A stretch of DNA of 64,000 bases, from positions 3,162,001 through 3,226,000 of the forward strand of contig OZ234496.1 in assembly GCA_965153455.1 (NCBI GenBank). Reading direction: 5' to 3'. A model generated the notes under the pieces. It was not told the DNA's origin. It was given only the letters and a program-made list of their open reading frames with translations, and ran no database searches. This DNA comes from Sphagnum compactum. Taxonomy: Eukaryota; Bryophyta; Sphagnopsida; Sphagnales. The translations under genes and the position numbers were made by a program. Positions within the stretch are counted from its first letter, which is position 1; each line of letters begins with the position of its first letter. Shown here one piece after another: positions 25,795 through 39,300 of this stretch.

Positions 25795-26840
25795 ATAGTT
25801 GTAGAAGTAATGAAAGCAAATAAGCTAGCTGAGTTGTTTCATACCATGGCAATTGTGAGTCTGAATATGGGGATTTTGACTCTAGAGGTTAACACTCTAA
25901 AGAATAGATTAGTTACATGGGAGAAGGAGAATGCAGTGTTATAGGAGGAATTGGATAAGGAGGGAGAGTTTCAGAAGGGGTATAAGCATATTGCGAAAAT
26001 CTGGAGGAAGAACAAGGCAAAAGCTTAGCAGAAAAATAATATGCTCATTAAGAAACTGCAAGATGAAAATGAGGAGCTCAAGGGTAGCACATTATGGCTG
26101 AAGTCGTAGGATGAAAACTTGCAAAATTTAAGGCAAATGGCTGAAATTTGGGAAGCCACAGAGAGGAAATGGACAGAAGCACTATTTCTTCATAAAAAAC
26201 AACAAGAGGTTTTGGATAGTTAGGTGAAAGCATTAACTAAATAAAAGAAAGAGAAGGAAAATGTTCTAACAGATTTGGAATTGATAAATTTGAAAAATGT
26301 GTCTTTATTGTAGTGTAAGGAACTTAGAAAAAAGACAACAAAGGCAAAAATACAATAATTCATAGAGGACAAGGAGTATTAGAAAACTTTGCAGCACTTG
26401 CAAGCATAGTTTGAGAGGGCTTAAGAACAAAGGAAGAGTTTAGATCCAGCTGGTATCAAGAAAAGACTAGAGGATTATGAATAGATGTTGCAGTATTATA
26501 CACTGATGAGGACAAAAAACAAGATGGACTTTGAGGCAGAATCTGAGGAATGGTGGGAGGTTGCAGAAGAATATTTTATAAAGGAGTTGGAGAAAAATAT
26601 GGTTTACCATAAAGCTGATGAAAAAATTCTGAGGTACAAGTTGGAAGCTTATCAAAAGAATTTTCTAGATTTCATTTGTGGCAATCCAACAAGTACAAAG
26701 GTATCAGGCTAGGATGAAGAGACAGAAGTAGAGCCCAATGGGATAGCTCAGGAGGAGGAAGTACAGATTAAGGAATCACAAGACTTCAAAAGTGGAGCAA
26801 CTCAGGAGGAGGAGGTACAACCAGAGATATATACCACATG
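25795..26840 (+). pseudogene. Decayed coiled-coil ORF of a retroelement
   Basis: One plus-strand frame reads as a Lys/Glu/Leu/Gln-rich, heptad-like protein interrupted by many TAG/TAA codons, often where CAG/CAA (Gln) would fit. The longest open piece is 26485-26712 (EEWWEVAEEYFIKELEKNM). It ends shortly before a purine-rich tract and LTR-like start at about 27196. I do not recognise a named gag domain. A non-autonomous LTR element is the best explanation. Similar decayed coiled-coil frames occur at 43070-43930 and 59100-59740 on the minus strand. Confidence 0.5.
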
Positions 26841-27186
26841 ACCTTAAAAGAGGGGGTCATGAAAAAAAAGAACCAGAGGGAATTCAAGAACAGGAAAAGG
26901 TGGAGGGTTTTCCAACACCAGAAGAAAAGATATCCAAGATATAGCATCTGGACATAAAACCACAAACTAAATTAATGGGGGAGGAGATCAGAACTGCAAA
27001 GCAAAACATAGATATAGGACCATTGGTTTCTATGTAGATTGGGATTACAACACTATGGTAGGAGAAACAAATGTTTATAAGGATATAGAGTACTATCATT
27101 TCATTTTTGTTATTTTATAAGGATATAGAGTACTATCATTTCATTTTTGTTATTTTACAAGGATTTTAGGGATAGGATCCAAAATA

Positions 27187-27840
27187 CAAGGGGGGTAATG
27201 TTAAAGGGGTAAGCTGAGTATGTGATTCGGGATGAACAAAGCAATTAGGATAGGGACTAATCAGGGAACTTTGTTAATTTGAATTTTGAATTCTTGTTGT
27301 TTTGGATCATTATGATGTGACTTGAGATTGTTCAAAAAGGGGAAAGTTCTGGAGAACAAAGGAGGAGGAAAAGAAGATGAGATAGTGAGTTTGTTTTGAG
27401 AAAAGAATAAGAAGAGTTGGAAGTATTTGCGATAAAAAACCATGGACTCTGTTTTGATATAAAACAGATTTTAAGTGTTGTTTTGGGATTTTTTTTCAAC
27501 AAAACATGGGATTACATTATAATTTGGATTCATGTTTTCAATAATATAGAGAAGCACATACTTCTATAATGAATTCCATGTTCATCTTTTGTGTGAATTT
27601 CCTATAGTGTTAGATTATGATGAAATGAAGTGCAATCTTGTTTTTGGAAAAAATTTATAATGTATTCTGAAGTGCAAATTCTGGTTATATGCAATAACCA
27701 TGAATCTGATGTTGAAATGAATGATAGTGTTAAGTTTGTTGAGACTTAAGAAGAAATAATGAACATAGGCATGTGACATGCAAATATGTTGTTACAGTAG
27801 TGTGAAATATTCTACAAAAATTCAATTTTCACTTCTACCA
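27187..27840 (+). repeat. Polypurine tract and 3' LTR-like start
   Basis: ACAAGGGGGGTAA is directly followed at about 27196 by TGTTAAAGGGGTAAGC, the arrangement of a polypurine tract and LTR start. The segment then contains purine-rich blocks resembling those in the LTR at 41540-42300 (minus strand, start TGTTAACGGG). A 30-base duplication (GGATATAGAGTACTATCATT and following) lies just upstream at 27080-27160. The end of the LTR is not resolved. Confidence 0.5.
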
Positions 27841-28098
27841 CACTCATTTTATAGTGTACCACTATAAAATGTTTCTAGTAGGCTTAGTGGTTTAGGGTAG
27901 TGGTTGGTCCCCAATGGGATAAGGAAACCACTGAATTGGTGATTAGGTGGTTTGGTTCAATTTTTTTTTATTGGGTTTTTATAAAGGTGCTCGAGCAACA
28001 AGTGTATAATAAGTGGTTTTATGGGGGTGGTTTCGTGTGGTGGTCATGAAAGTCAAACCCTAATTGATTGGTCAAACATAATTTTGATTGGTCCAATG

Positions 28099-28430
28099 CC
28101 ATGTGGCATTTAAACATTGGCCACCCAAGCTAGGCCACATGGCATTTAAACATTGGCCACCCAAGCTAGGCCACATGGCATTTAAACATTGACCACCCAT
28201 GTTATGCTTCATAACATTTAGACATTGGCCATCCAAGTTATGCCACGTGGCATATAGACATTGGCCATCTAAGTTCTGCCACGTGCCATTTAAACATTGA
28301 CCATCCAAGTTTTGCCATGTGGCATTTAAACATCAACCATTCAAGTTTTGCCCATGTGGCATTTAAACATTGGCCACCCAAATTAGGCCATGTGTCATTT
28401 AAACATTAGCCATTTAGGTTATGCCATGTG
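28099..28430 (+). repeat. 36-bp minisatellite, about nine units
   Basis: Units such as CCACATGGCATTTAAACATT plus GGCCACCCAAGCTAGG repeat head to tail; the first two are nearly identical and the others diverge. Because 36 is a multiple of three, one minus-strand frame stays open with a 12-residue repeat, but this is a by-product of period length. Confidence 0.9.
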
Positions 28431-28439
28431 GCTAGAACG

Positions 28440-30540
28440 TAAATGATCTAGGTTAACCTAGGCTAGGCCTAAAGCTAGGTACATAATTAGGTTTAGGAAC
28501 CTAAAACTTTAAACCTAAACAATTATTAAAGCTAGGCTACTAAACTAGGCCTAGATATAGGCCACCTAGGTAGGTAGGTAGGCCTAAGTAGGTACGTAAG
28601 TAGCATCCTATTTCGTTTTTGGTCACAAACCTTTTTTATTGGTTCATCACAAATAATATTTACACTTTGAGTAATTTTTAATACATGTTTTGTGTGTAAA
28701 CTACTACTTTTTCATCTAGTTATATAATTTACAAAATTCAACTTGTTGACAAAGGATATGGGATTAACCTACAACATGATTTCACATCATCCTTTGTCCC
28801 ATACAAAAGTACCCAACTTTGACCATTATTGTATTTTTCATATTTTGTCCAAATGAAAATAAATAAATTTCATTTTTAAAGATTTTTCCAAGATCTACAC
28901 ATCTATGAAAAATTTTAAACCAAAATGTCAAGTAATTTTGACTGAAAATGCATTTGAATCTTCATTATTTCGTACATTTGAACAACAATGATATCTTGAA
29001 GATTTGTAAATAAAAATATTTAAAATCAACATGGTTTTTTGGGTGTGTGTGTGTGTGTGTGTGCACGTTTATTTCCCCAACTTTCAAAAATATAGCCAAT
29101 CAAAAAAATTTGTATAAATCTTATGTTATATTTATTTGTTATAAAAATATTTAAAATAAAATATGTTATCTACAAAACATATAATATTATTTACATCATT
29201 TTAAAATGTTATAAAAAATATTTAAATGTCATAGTTATTGATTTACACACATGTTTTTTAGTTTCATAACTTTTATCAAATGTAATTTTGAATAGTAAGT
29301 TTAATATTATTTTTAATGTTCTTTTTAGTTCATTAAATGTGATTTAATATGAACTATTTAAAAAAATCCAAGTTGTATGAACAAATACTTTGATAAATGA
29401 ATAAATATCAGATTTAAGATTATTTTCTACCCATCACATGAAAACATGAAAAAATGCCATTTTGGGGCATGTGGATTTTTAAAAACATTCTTTGGATATC
29501 ATTAATAAAAATATATTATTGAATGTCAAAAAATTCAAAGAAGATATTCATTTAAATAAACCTTTGTGTAAGAGTCCCAACTTGAATGTTTTAATCGTAT
29601 CCTAGGCATCAATTTTTTATTTAATTTTATGGTTTCAAAAACCTTAGCATTGTTTTCCATTTTTTGGGAATATTTTCAAAAACAAAATCCCCCAATAATT
29701 TTCTTAACCACAATCCATAAATTCACATTAAATAATTAGTGATTTTATGGCAATTTTTTTTTAATTATAAAATATTAGTCATTTGTTTGTCCACTATGTG
29801 CTTGATCATCTACAAACTTATAATATGCTTATTAAATATATACATATGTCTATTTTTTAGTTCTTTTCCCTTTTAATTCACAAGTTTTTAATGTTTCAAA
29901 TTGTTATGAATTGTTAAATAATTATGTGGTGTTCATGAAGAAGATTTTTAGTTACATAGTCCTATATGTTAAGACTTCTAGTCATGTAGTCATATCCAAG
30001 GTTACAAGAATATAACTAGGCACAAAAACATGGCATATATGATTGTATAACTAAAAAATGGTGAGTAGTTATATTTGTCCCAATATAAATGTTAAGTTTT
30101 GGCATAGTGGTATATGTAGGGTATAAGCAAGGTGAGGTAAGGTATTTAGATAATGTAGGGCTAGGTAGGTAGAAAATAGGTATATAGATGTTATGTATAT
30201 AAATTAAATACATATAGCTTAATTATGTATAGACCAAGTATGTATAAGTTAGGCTATATTTAGGCTAACTACATGTAATTAAGTAGGCCTAACCTACTTG
30301 AATGTAATTATAGATCATTATATACCTAGGTAGGTACATAAGAAATCATATATTAATAATTAGCATTGGTACATAGGCTATAATATACCTACCTTATATG
30401 TATAAATTATGATATACCTAACCTCGCTATAAGTTATAATAAACATACTTTAAGTAAATATCTTATTTTACCTAACCTAAATATAAATTGATTACCTTAA
30501 ACCTATGTATAACTTAACTATACTATCGACCTACCTACCT
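28440..30540. other. Interior of CACTA-like element: AT-rich, no gene
   Basis: Tetranucleotide-like TAGG/CCTA clusters lie at 28440-28610 and 30090-30540, and a (GT)n run at about 29043-29062. Between them is AT-rich sequence with no frame of note. The TAGG/CCTA clusters at both sides could be old subterminal repeats. Confidence 0.5.
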
Positions 30541-30826
30541 TGTAAGGTGGTTAACCTTGTGCACAATGCCTGGAATGACCATTAGGGAAAAACCACCCAA
30601 GTGGTTTGAAAAGGTGGAATGGAAAATTTTCAACCATGCCTGAAGGCATTTCGGGCAAAAAATTCCTAACCACCATTGCCTCCCACTACATGACCAATTT
30701 GGTGAGTTTTTAGTGTGATTTGCCCAGTCAACAAAATCATGAGTGGTTTGTGTCATGTGAAGACCACCCAAAGTTGAATTGGGTGGTTGGCTGTACTGGT
30801 TTGTCCACATGTTTTCTAGTAGTGAA

Positions 30827-31684
30827 AGGCCTTATTTTCTAGGGGTCAATGAGGAGCTTGTGTGTGGTATGGGAAGAAGGGGAGTAGAAGAAGGGGGAAA
30901 AGAAAGAGATTTCATTAGAGATTTTTGGGGGATGGAAGAAATGGACTTCGAATGTAGAGGAGAGGAATGGAGAAAGAAGTATGCACTTTGTGTGCGATTT
31001 TAATGGAAGATGGTTGAAGGACTTGAATTTCAAATATTGTTTTGATGTTCTATTAAGTGTGGAAAGTAGTGTTGTTTTAATGATAAAAGTAAGATGTTTC
31101 CTTTAACTAGTATCTATACATTTCTTCTAAGATATAGAGTAAGGTAGTCTCTGGAGTCCTAAGCTACTGGTTGCCACAGGAGGGTAACAGCTATTCCATG
31201 GTGGTGGAAATAGGGGGTACAACAAGTGGGTTGGAGGTGAAAGGGTACATAGGAAGGACAGTGAGGGTTGCAAGTGGCAAGCAGAGCCACTAGAGAACCT
31301 ACAAACATGGAGAAGAGAGGGATAGTAATGTTGGAAAGGTCTGTATACCCCTAGGTAGTATTTGAAGGACGTTGAAAGTACTACAAACCTTGTGAGAGAA
31401 ACTGCTCTTAGGCTCCCTTTCTTTGTCATATTAATCTCTCTATGTTTTGCTCTCTACTCCTTGGATTAGAACATTAAGATAAAGGTAGGTCTGGTTTAGA
31501 CAATAAACCTTAATCTTCCCCAGTCCCACTTGTATGACCTTTTTACTTACTACTTGAGTAGTTGTAGTAAAGTAAGAGAAAGAAGGTAATTCTTTACATG
31601 AAATAATAAGAGGTCAACTTTGTCCGTTGGTCTTACCCCCTAGAGGAGGGTAATGATTGGGGGCTGCAATTTCAACCTTTAACA
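30827..31684 (+). repeat. 5'-truncated LTR (inverted homologue at 41540-42300)
   Basis: From about 30827 to 31400 the sequence matches the reverse complement of 41540-42113 closely (GGGGTCAATGAGGA, GGGGGATGGA, GTGGTGGAAAT and others). The first ~185 bases present in the other LTR are missing, cut at the CACTA-like terminus. The segment ends in TTTAACA at 31684, and the next bases, TTTGGCAACCATGTTGGGGA, resemble the primer-binding region of Tat/Athila-type elements. Confidence 0.65.
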
Positions 31685-33765
31685 TTTGGCAACCATGTTG
31701 GGGATCGGATTTGGAATATTTTTTATATGATGAAACTAGTGTTGAATTTGTGAGAATGATTTTCAAGTTCTTGAAGGTAGACAGGAGAAAACTTAATATT
31801 AATAGACATAGTAATACCGTCCTAAAAAGTGGATAGTTTGTAAGATAAAACTAAAAGGGTGTTTAAGAGGAGGGTATTTGAAAGCAACTGGAATTGGAGT
31901 AAGGAGTGGAAGGTATTACTGCCCTGGAGAGATAAAAAAAGGACCTAGGATTTGATACCCAACTAGAAACTATGAGATAAACACTAACTCCACATTCTTT
32001 AATCTTGCTACAGGGGTTTTGTTAAAGGGGAGGGTAACTACTATTAGTTAACCAATAGAAGAAGTAATTATGTCATACTTTCACAAAGAACGTAAAGTGT
32101 TTTTTAGTCATGAGTTGTATAGTAATAAAAAAATATTTTAAAAAATGGAACAAATTTTGGAGGAGGAATTAGAAGCATTAAATGCAGGCTATTAGGAAAG
32201 GACAACAAAGGAAATGTTGCCATCTCGAACAATAGCGGTGGGCGCTTCCATACTTGTCGTAAAAAAGGAAAGACATCTAGAAGACCAAGAGATAAATGTC
32301 GCTTATTGGTATCACTCACGATGGAAGGATATAGGGTCAAGGGCAAAAGTTCCGATGAAGAAGCAATGGGAGATAAACGTTCTCAAGTTGGAAAACAAAG
32401 AAAGAAAATGATAAGGGGAGGACAAAAGGGGTTCCAACCTCAGGAAGATCTATTACCTAGCTATTTTCAAGGGTAGGCGGCACAAATGGTAGCATAACAA
32501 AAACAAACCAAAACTATAAGATTTCAATATGAAGAAATGGAGGAGATGGTATATGCACCAAGGGGTAGCCATGGGGGGTTACAAGAAGGGTACCAGAAAG
32601 CAACATGGAATTTGCACTTCATGACACCCCACACTACGATGACTACCATGGGAGTCCCAACCGTAGCTGCCTTTGAGGTGGAGGTGGTAAAACCAGATTC
32701 AAAATATGAGAGAAGGCTTGAGAAACTTAGACGATCGTTTAGGGGTAGGAGTTCAAAAGTGGCAAAACTACCTTCTCTAGGACGGTCAGATGAGGGAATA
32801 GCCATTATTTACCCTCACATAAATGAATCCAACATTCTACATATGTCCCAACCCTCTTAATTTGCAAATAATACATGGAACGAAAGGGGGCAAGGTTACT
32901 ACCACCAAAAAATAAAGGGGGAGTATATGGATAGAAGCCCACCATCACGGTGCAAGCTGTGTCGGGAGGTAGGGCACCAAGCAATAGGATGTCATTATAA
33001 TCCTTCAATTTTAGATGACAGAAGGGTATCCAACCCGAAAAATTGGACCAATGATTATGGAGAAGACAAGGACATGAGCTACACTAAATTGACAAAGACG
33101 AAAAAATGGAAGATAGTAGAGGTGCCCATTTTGAAAGACCACATGAACCAGCCTAAACCAAAGAAAGAACTATAAGAGGTGAGCCCTCCAACTTTTCAAG
33201 TGTTATGGGCTGCTCTACCTTCTATCGTTGGGGGTCTAAGACGGGGACCCCAATTGTATGGAATTACTCTAGCCATGTACCCTACAATGGCGAGACCTCA
33301 ACTACCCTTACCTTAAGCGACTGCCTTACCTTCAAAACCTAAGAAGGAAGCAACATCAATGGATAAGGCAGATTTCAGCACAATTAAACGAGGCAATTCG
33401 ATAGGCACTCTTCTAGAAGGGGTAAGGGGGGAAATTCACCCAATGATTCTTCTAGCTCTTCATTAGATTCAAATGAGGGAGAGGACAATAGGAAGGGCCA
33501 ACCTACCTTCCCACCAATACCACCAAGATGGGGAGGAATGCCACCAAACTAGAATCCTTATTTTCCATGGTATCCTACCGTGCCACCCATGATGACACAC
33601 CCCCAAACTCCTTAATGGATTCAACTGTGAGTCCAAAGGTGAAAGCAACAGAAGGATAAGGAATTGGGGTACGCTCCCTAGCTCGTAACACTTCAGGGGT
33701 AGAGGGCATGCTGGAACTCCAGGATGGGGACTAATTAAAACGAATGACAAGCGGGTCAATTATTC
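31685..33765 (+). pseudogene. Retroelement leader and gag-like region with CCHC zinc knuckle
   Basis: Broken plus-strand frames include 32537-32860 (basic and Arg/Lys-rich in its second half) and 32927-33175. The latter contains CKLCREVGHQAIGC at 32951-32992, an intact C-x2-C-x4-H-x4-C knuckle as found in retroelement nucleocapsid proteins. Downstream a proline-rich tract (PPIPPRWGGMPPN) follows near 33510. Stops are frequent, and no capsid domain is clearly recognised in this part. Confidence 0.6.
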
Positions 33766-33769
33766 ACAA

Positions 33770-34540
33770 GGACCTGCACAAACCAAACAACAAGTTGGTT
33801 AATGCATAGTTGAAACACTTTTGGTGCACGGACAAAACATGGGCAAACACGGACTCACAAGATTCACCATGGCCCGGACTTGGGGGAAGCCACCACCTTC
33901 CCCCTTATAATATTCTTTGTGCCTGTCCATAGGGCCTACACTCAAATGTCATTTGGGAATCTCGAAATTCCCTAAATTGGGACTCCCACCACTTTGGAGG
34001 CCCATAGCTTTTTGTGCAGACATCCGATCGAGGTGAGGTCTGAAGTAAAGTTGTAGCCCTCGTTGAGAGCTTTCCAATGCTATGCAACACACCACCTACA
34101 CACAAGTAATTCAGGGCGATTCCCAACGTTTAGTGATCGAGAGTCAAATTGGTACTTTTACTCCTGTCTTTTGGCCATAACTTATGTTTTAAGTATCCAA
34201 ATGGGTCATGTGAACCCATTTTAGAAATTTACGTTCCAAGAGCTTTTCAACAGTTTAATGAACTTTTCAATCCAATGAGTTTTGACCCCTGAAATTGCCT
34301 TCTAAAAATTCAGGAGTCCATTGGACTCCAACTCCCAAAGTGGGAGCTCATTTGGGAATGTGGGGGGTTCATTCCCCCACACTCTCCTACACTCCTAGGA
34401 GCATGAAATGTGACTCCCAGGCTTCACTCTTGGCCCACACCTTTGCAAGCCCTTGCCTTGGTCGCGAGCCCAAAGCTAAGGTTGCAACACATGATGGTAG
34501 CAGCTGGCAATCCTGATGGGGGGAAGAAACTTTTGAATTA
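33770..34540. other. Insert of unknown type between gag-like segments
   Basis: This stretch has a different base composition and no gag similarity, and separates the knuckle-containing region from a capsid-like segment beginning at about 34545. It could be a solo LTR or a captured fragment; no terminal repeats were seen. Confidence 0.35.
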
Positions 34541-35679
34541 TCTAGAATATACTAAAACTTAGAGCTAGATGCACATGTACATGTGTTCAAACAAAAGATA
34601 AAAATTAATGGTGTTACCCATGAGGGTACAAAGATTATGTACTTCCAATGGATGTTGTAGGACATGGCTTTAGCTTGGGGTGAAAACTTTTTGAATAGCC
34701 ACCCTGACTATACCTTTAACAAGTTTGCCTAAACATTTTGCAAAAGGTATTGCATGGTTTAGATGGATAAGCAAGTCTAGATGACCTTGAGAACCGTAAA
34801 ACAAAATCTGAAGGAGAGGATAAAAGATTATTACGAACGAATTCTCAACTTGGCAAACTTTTTACAACACTTAGCAGACGACCATTTGTTAATGCATTTT
34901 TAAAGTAAAACTACTACCTTACTTTCAAGTGGTTATTATCAACATGGAGAAGAGGACTTTGATCCAACACTTGGAGGCAACTTTCATTTGTGAGGAGAGC
35001 TCTATAGATGCTAACGATAACAAGGTCATATTGGACATATACCCAATGATGAAGGGAAAAAAAAAAGGTAAAGAAACGCTTGGCCAACACCAACAAATCA
35101 AGGGAGAAGGAGTACCAATATTGTAAGAAATATAATCATAAAGAAGAGAAGTGTTTTTGGAGCCTTAATAACTTGAAGAATAAACTAAAGGAAAAACAAA
35201 AGGTAGCAATTAATGAAGTGGCAACCTAACAACCTAGACAAAGTAATTGGAGGAAAGGAAAGACACAGGGAGGTACTACTATCAATAGCACTTTTACCTA
35301 CTACACTTGTGGTCAACTAGGACATGTTTCCACTAATTGCCTGTGGAAGAAGGAGATCTAGGAAATGGTAAGGAAAAATGCATAAGACCACAAAGCAATG
35401 GGGGGCCTAGTGAAAAGAAAAATGAAGAAACCACCGTCAATATGGTGTTGGCTATCACACCAGGATTAAGGTGCCTGAAGAGGTAGTTTTTTTAAAAAAA
35501 GAGCTTCTCAAAGGGAAGGAACTTTAGGATTGGCAGGAAGAGGAGAAGTTCAAACAATTAATGGTAGAGACTGTCCAGGAATTACAAAAGGATGAACGAA
35601 TACAAGAAGTAGCTAATGTCCCATACCCATCTTGGTCCACTAAATGGGCGGGGTTACCATCTGCCATGGGGGTCAAAAC

Positions 35680-36330
35680 ATGCTAAAAGAGGCCCCAAAA
35701 AAAATCCTCAAATGTAAAAAAACAATAATTTGTGACAAGTAGATTAGAAAGTAGGTGATACCTTACAAGATTGTTCTTTTGAACTACACAAGGGCATCAA
35801 ATGTGATATGTTGAAGTTTTTGAAAGTTAAAAAAGTTGTATCAACCTTTTTTTCACTTATTTTCAATCTACTTTGCAAAATTTGCCCAATTGGTCACGTT
35901 GTGAAAAAGTAGATTGAAAGTAGGTCCAAAAATTGAAAATTCCACTCATATGTTGCATTTTGAAAGGGTTTAGTGCATGATTTAATGAATTAAGCACATG
36001 CACTACACTTTAATATCACATCAAAAAATATGTTTTAAATGCCAAATTTGGGTTTATGGAAAATTTACTTTTGAGGGGCTTCGCATAATCACAATCCAAA
36101 GATTCAAATTCCAAAAAATGTGTATCAAGGTCATAATGGTTCAAACATTAGTAACACATCATTTGAATTATTTGATTTGGAAAATGTGCAATATCAGTTA
36201 GAGTAATAAACTTGTAATAAATAAATAAATTAGTGAAAGTAATAACATACCTTAAAAATAACCCTATATGATTTATTTAATATGATAAGTACCTCCTAAA
36301 ATTTATGGCAATACTAAACTACCTAAACTG
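35680..36330. other. AT-rich insert inside the Ty3/gypsy polyprotein
   Basis: Coding similarity stops after GLPSAMG at about 35670 and returns before the linker at about 36400. The insert contains AGTAGATT(A)GAAAGTAGG twice directly (about 35743 and 35908) and an inverted relative near 35862. It is probably a small non-autonomous element; ends were not resolved. Confidence 0.4.
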
Positions 36331-39300
36331 CAAAAGATTCCAAATCTACTTTTATTTGCTGGTAGGGATGACCAGTTGGCCACTTTATTTTGCTTACACC
36401 CATGGAGCATCTAAAGGTACTACCAACCCCAATTGCTCTCGAAGTCAAAAAAGAAATGGGACAACAAATATTGGACAGTAAGATTATTGTCACCATTGGC
36501 CAATTGTTAAAACTAACACTTGATCTCAATATATACCTAACAACGACTAACATGTAGTCAGCTCCCAATGAAGGTATTACCTCTAAGGCCATAATACTAT
36601 TATGTAGTAGTTGTAGACCATCAAATGGTGGTAATAGTAGTGCATGTTGGAAAAAACATGGTGGATGATGTGCTTTTGGATGGAGGATGAAGGGTGAATG
36701 TTATAACTGATGAATTATGGTAAAAATTAAAGTTGCCACCACCCCAACCAATTCCATTCAATTTACAGATGGTTGATTTTTCATTTAACAAACCCTTGGG
36801 AATTGTTCCAAATATTAAGATCAAAATCCATGGCATATCATACATAATTACCTAACAAGGCGGTGGACCTTATGTATTCCATGCTACTAGGATGCCCATG
36901 GTTGCGAGATGCCAATGTGATCCATGATTGGGGGACTAATATGGTCACCATAAAGGGAAATGGGACGATCAAGACAATTTTTGTTTCCAAGCATTTGAAT
37001 GGGAACATTAAAAAACCCCAGATGGTAGTCAACTACAATTTCATAATTGGAGTAATAGATGATGAAGAAAAGATTATGCTTTCCTTTGAGCCCGACCTAT
37101 TTTCCATAAGGATGATTACCTTCCCTAATCAAGCAATATCTGAGCCACAAATCTAGTTTCACTATTAACCAAAGACAATAATGGTGGATTAGACCCCTGC
37201 CATGGAAAATTAAAAAATTTCAGGATTGTAGAATGGACTCTATCCCAGGACATTCAAGTTTGAAAAATCATTATGGGGACAATAGAAGACTCAAAATACT
37301 TCAAGTTCAATGTTGACTTGGAGGGGACGGTAGCTACAGCAACGAAGGGTCTGTTGCGAGAATTTAAGTTTGCGTGGAATTATAAGGAACTCAGAAGGAT
37401 CCCACCTCACATTGCAAAGCACAAAATTGAGCTCGACACTACCATTCCCCCTTCACACCAAACATGTTACTGCATGAATCCCAACTATGTGGCTTTAAAT
37501 AAGACCTTGACAAGTTATTAGTGGTTAGCTTCATTGAGCTAGTAGAACAAGTGATTTGGTCGTCACCAATTGTGTAGTACCAAAGAAGAACGGTGCGCAT
37601 TGATTTTCGGAAGTACCCATACCCATTACCCTTCACCAATGAGGTTTTGGACAAGGTAGCGGGTCAAGAAGTGTACTCGTTCTTGGATGGTTTTTCCAAA
37701 TACCATCAAATTCAAATTGCCCCCAAAGACTGTTACAAGACAACATTCATTACAGATTCGGGAACATTTGTGTGAGTGGTAATGCCATTTGGACTCAAGA
37801 ATGCACCACCCACCTACCAAAGAGGAGTGAATAAGGCATTCAAGGATTACTTGGATGACTTTATGAAACTTTTCTTGGATGAATTTATGGTTTTTAATGA
37901 TTTGGATACACATTTATCCAAACTATGAAAGTGTTTCGAAAAGTGTCGGGAGTATGGGATAAGTTTAAACTCAGAAAAATGTGCTTTCATGGTATTCTTG
38001 GGCATGATACTAGGGTTCAAGGTCTCAAAGGAGGGGAAGCTCCCGAATCCAAAGAAGGTGGAAGTGATTGTAAAAATGCCCGTTCCAAAAAACCCTCATG
38101 ACATTCAAGTCTTCATGGAGTAGCCCAATTTTACTAATGTTTTGTAAAAAACTTTGCATTCATTATGGCACCCATCATGAAACTAATGTAGAAATCATAA
38201 GAGTTCATTTGGACCTGAAAGTGCCAAGATGTGTGGGAGTCCATCAAGCAAAACTATGTGGAGGCCCCAATTGTAATTGCACCAAATTGGGAGAGAGAAT
38301 TCCATGTACATACAGATGCATCCAATGTAGCAGTAGGGGTTATGTTGGCACAAAATCTGGATGGTAAATGCGATCAACCTATCGTTTATGCTTCGTGTTT
38401 GTTGATTGGTTATCGGATGTCAGTACCTACCTTCATACTAAGGTATTCCCTGACAATTACCCTTTGGAATATAAGAGGAGAATTGCGCTGAAAGTCTTGC
38501 GCTTTACATTATTGGAGGGTAACCTACACTACTTAGGCCAAGACAAGGTATTAAGACGTTGATTGGACACTAATGAGGCCACTACCACCCTCACCAAACT
38601 ACACAAGGGGGTGGGAGGAGGCCATTTCTCTGTTAAAATTACAATAAGAAAATTTTTGGATGCACGCTATTAGTGGCCCACTATCTACAAAAACACCTTG
38701 CATTTCTGCAAATCATGTGATGGATGTCAAAAAATAGAAAACCTAATCTTCTCCATTGTAGCAAAACTAGTGATGGCACTATCGTTAGACCCATTCATGA
38801 AATGGGGATTAGACTTTATTGGGCTAGTGAAACCATGGGAAGGTACACAAGGAATAAGTACATTTTGGTGGCGATGAATTACGCCACCAAATGGGTGGAA
38901 GCAAAGGCGTTACGCTTTGACACAACAATAATTATAACCAAATTTTTATATGAGTGCATTTTGACTAGGTTTGGATGTCCTCTAACTCTGGTTTTAGACG
39001 AGGGCGTGCATTTCATTAACAACACAAATTTTCACTTGGTGAACCATTTTCTTTTTCGACACACTACTTCTACTACCTATTAACCTCAAGGTAATGGGCA
39101 AGTATAATCAACAAACAAGGTAATTGGTATAATGTTAACTAAATTGGTAAATGAAAAGAATGATGATTGGGATGAACATTTGGGGGCAATATTGTTTGCC
39201 TACCATATTGCTTACAAAGTAAGCACAAGGCACACACCATTCTAGTTGGTGTATGGATTGTACCCATTAATGCTTACAAAATATATGTTACTATCAAAGA

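Larger units (their letters stand above)
27860..30826. mobile_element. Probable non-autonomous CACTA-type transposon
   Basis: The right edge ends GTTTTCTAGTAGTG, the inverse of CACTACTAGAAAAC, a classic CACTA terminus. The left edge at 27860 begins CACTATAAAATG. Subterminal sequence at both sides is rich in AGTGGTTT/GGTGGTT and its complement (for example 27889-28060 and 30541-30810), the repeated-motif pattern typical of the superfamily. The interior has no transposase frame; it holds a 36-bp minisatellite, CCTAGGT-rich blocks and AT-rich filler. Matching three-base target duplications were not found (TAC at left, AAA at right), so the pairing of the ends is uncertain. Confidence 0.5.

Noticed and set aside
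25366-27883. A second CACTA element from CACTAATAGAAA to CTAGTAGGC
   Set aside because: The right end is degenerate and no three-base duplication matches (ATT versus TTA). Kept only as a possible terminus.
28072-28308. Repetitive minus-strand protein with a 12-residue period
   Set aside because: It is the 36-bp minisatellite read in a frame kept open by its period.
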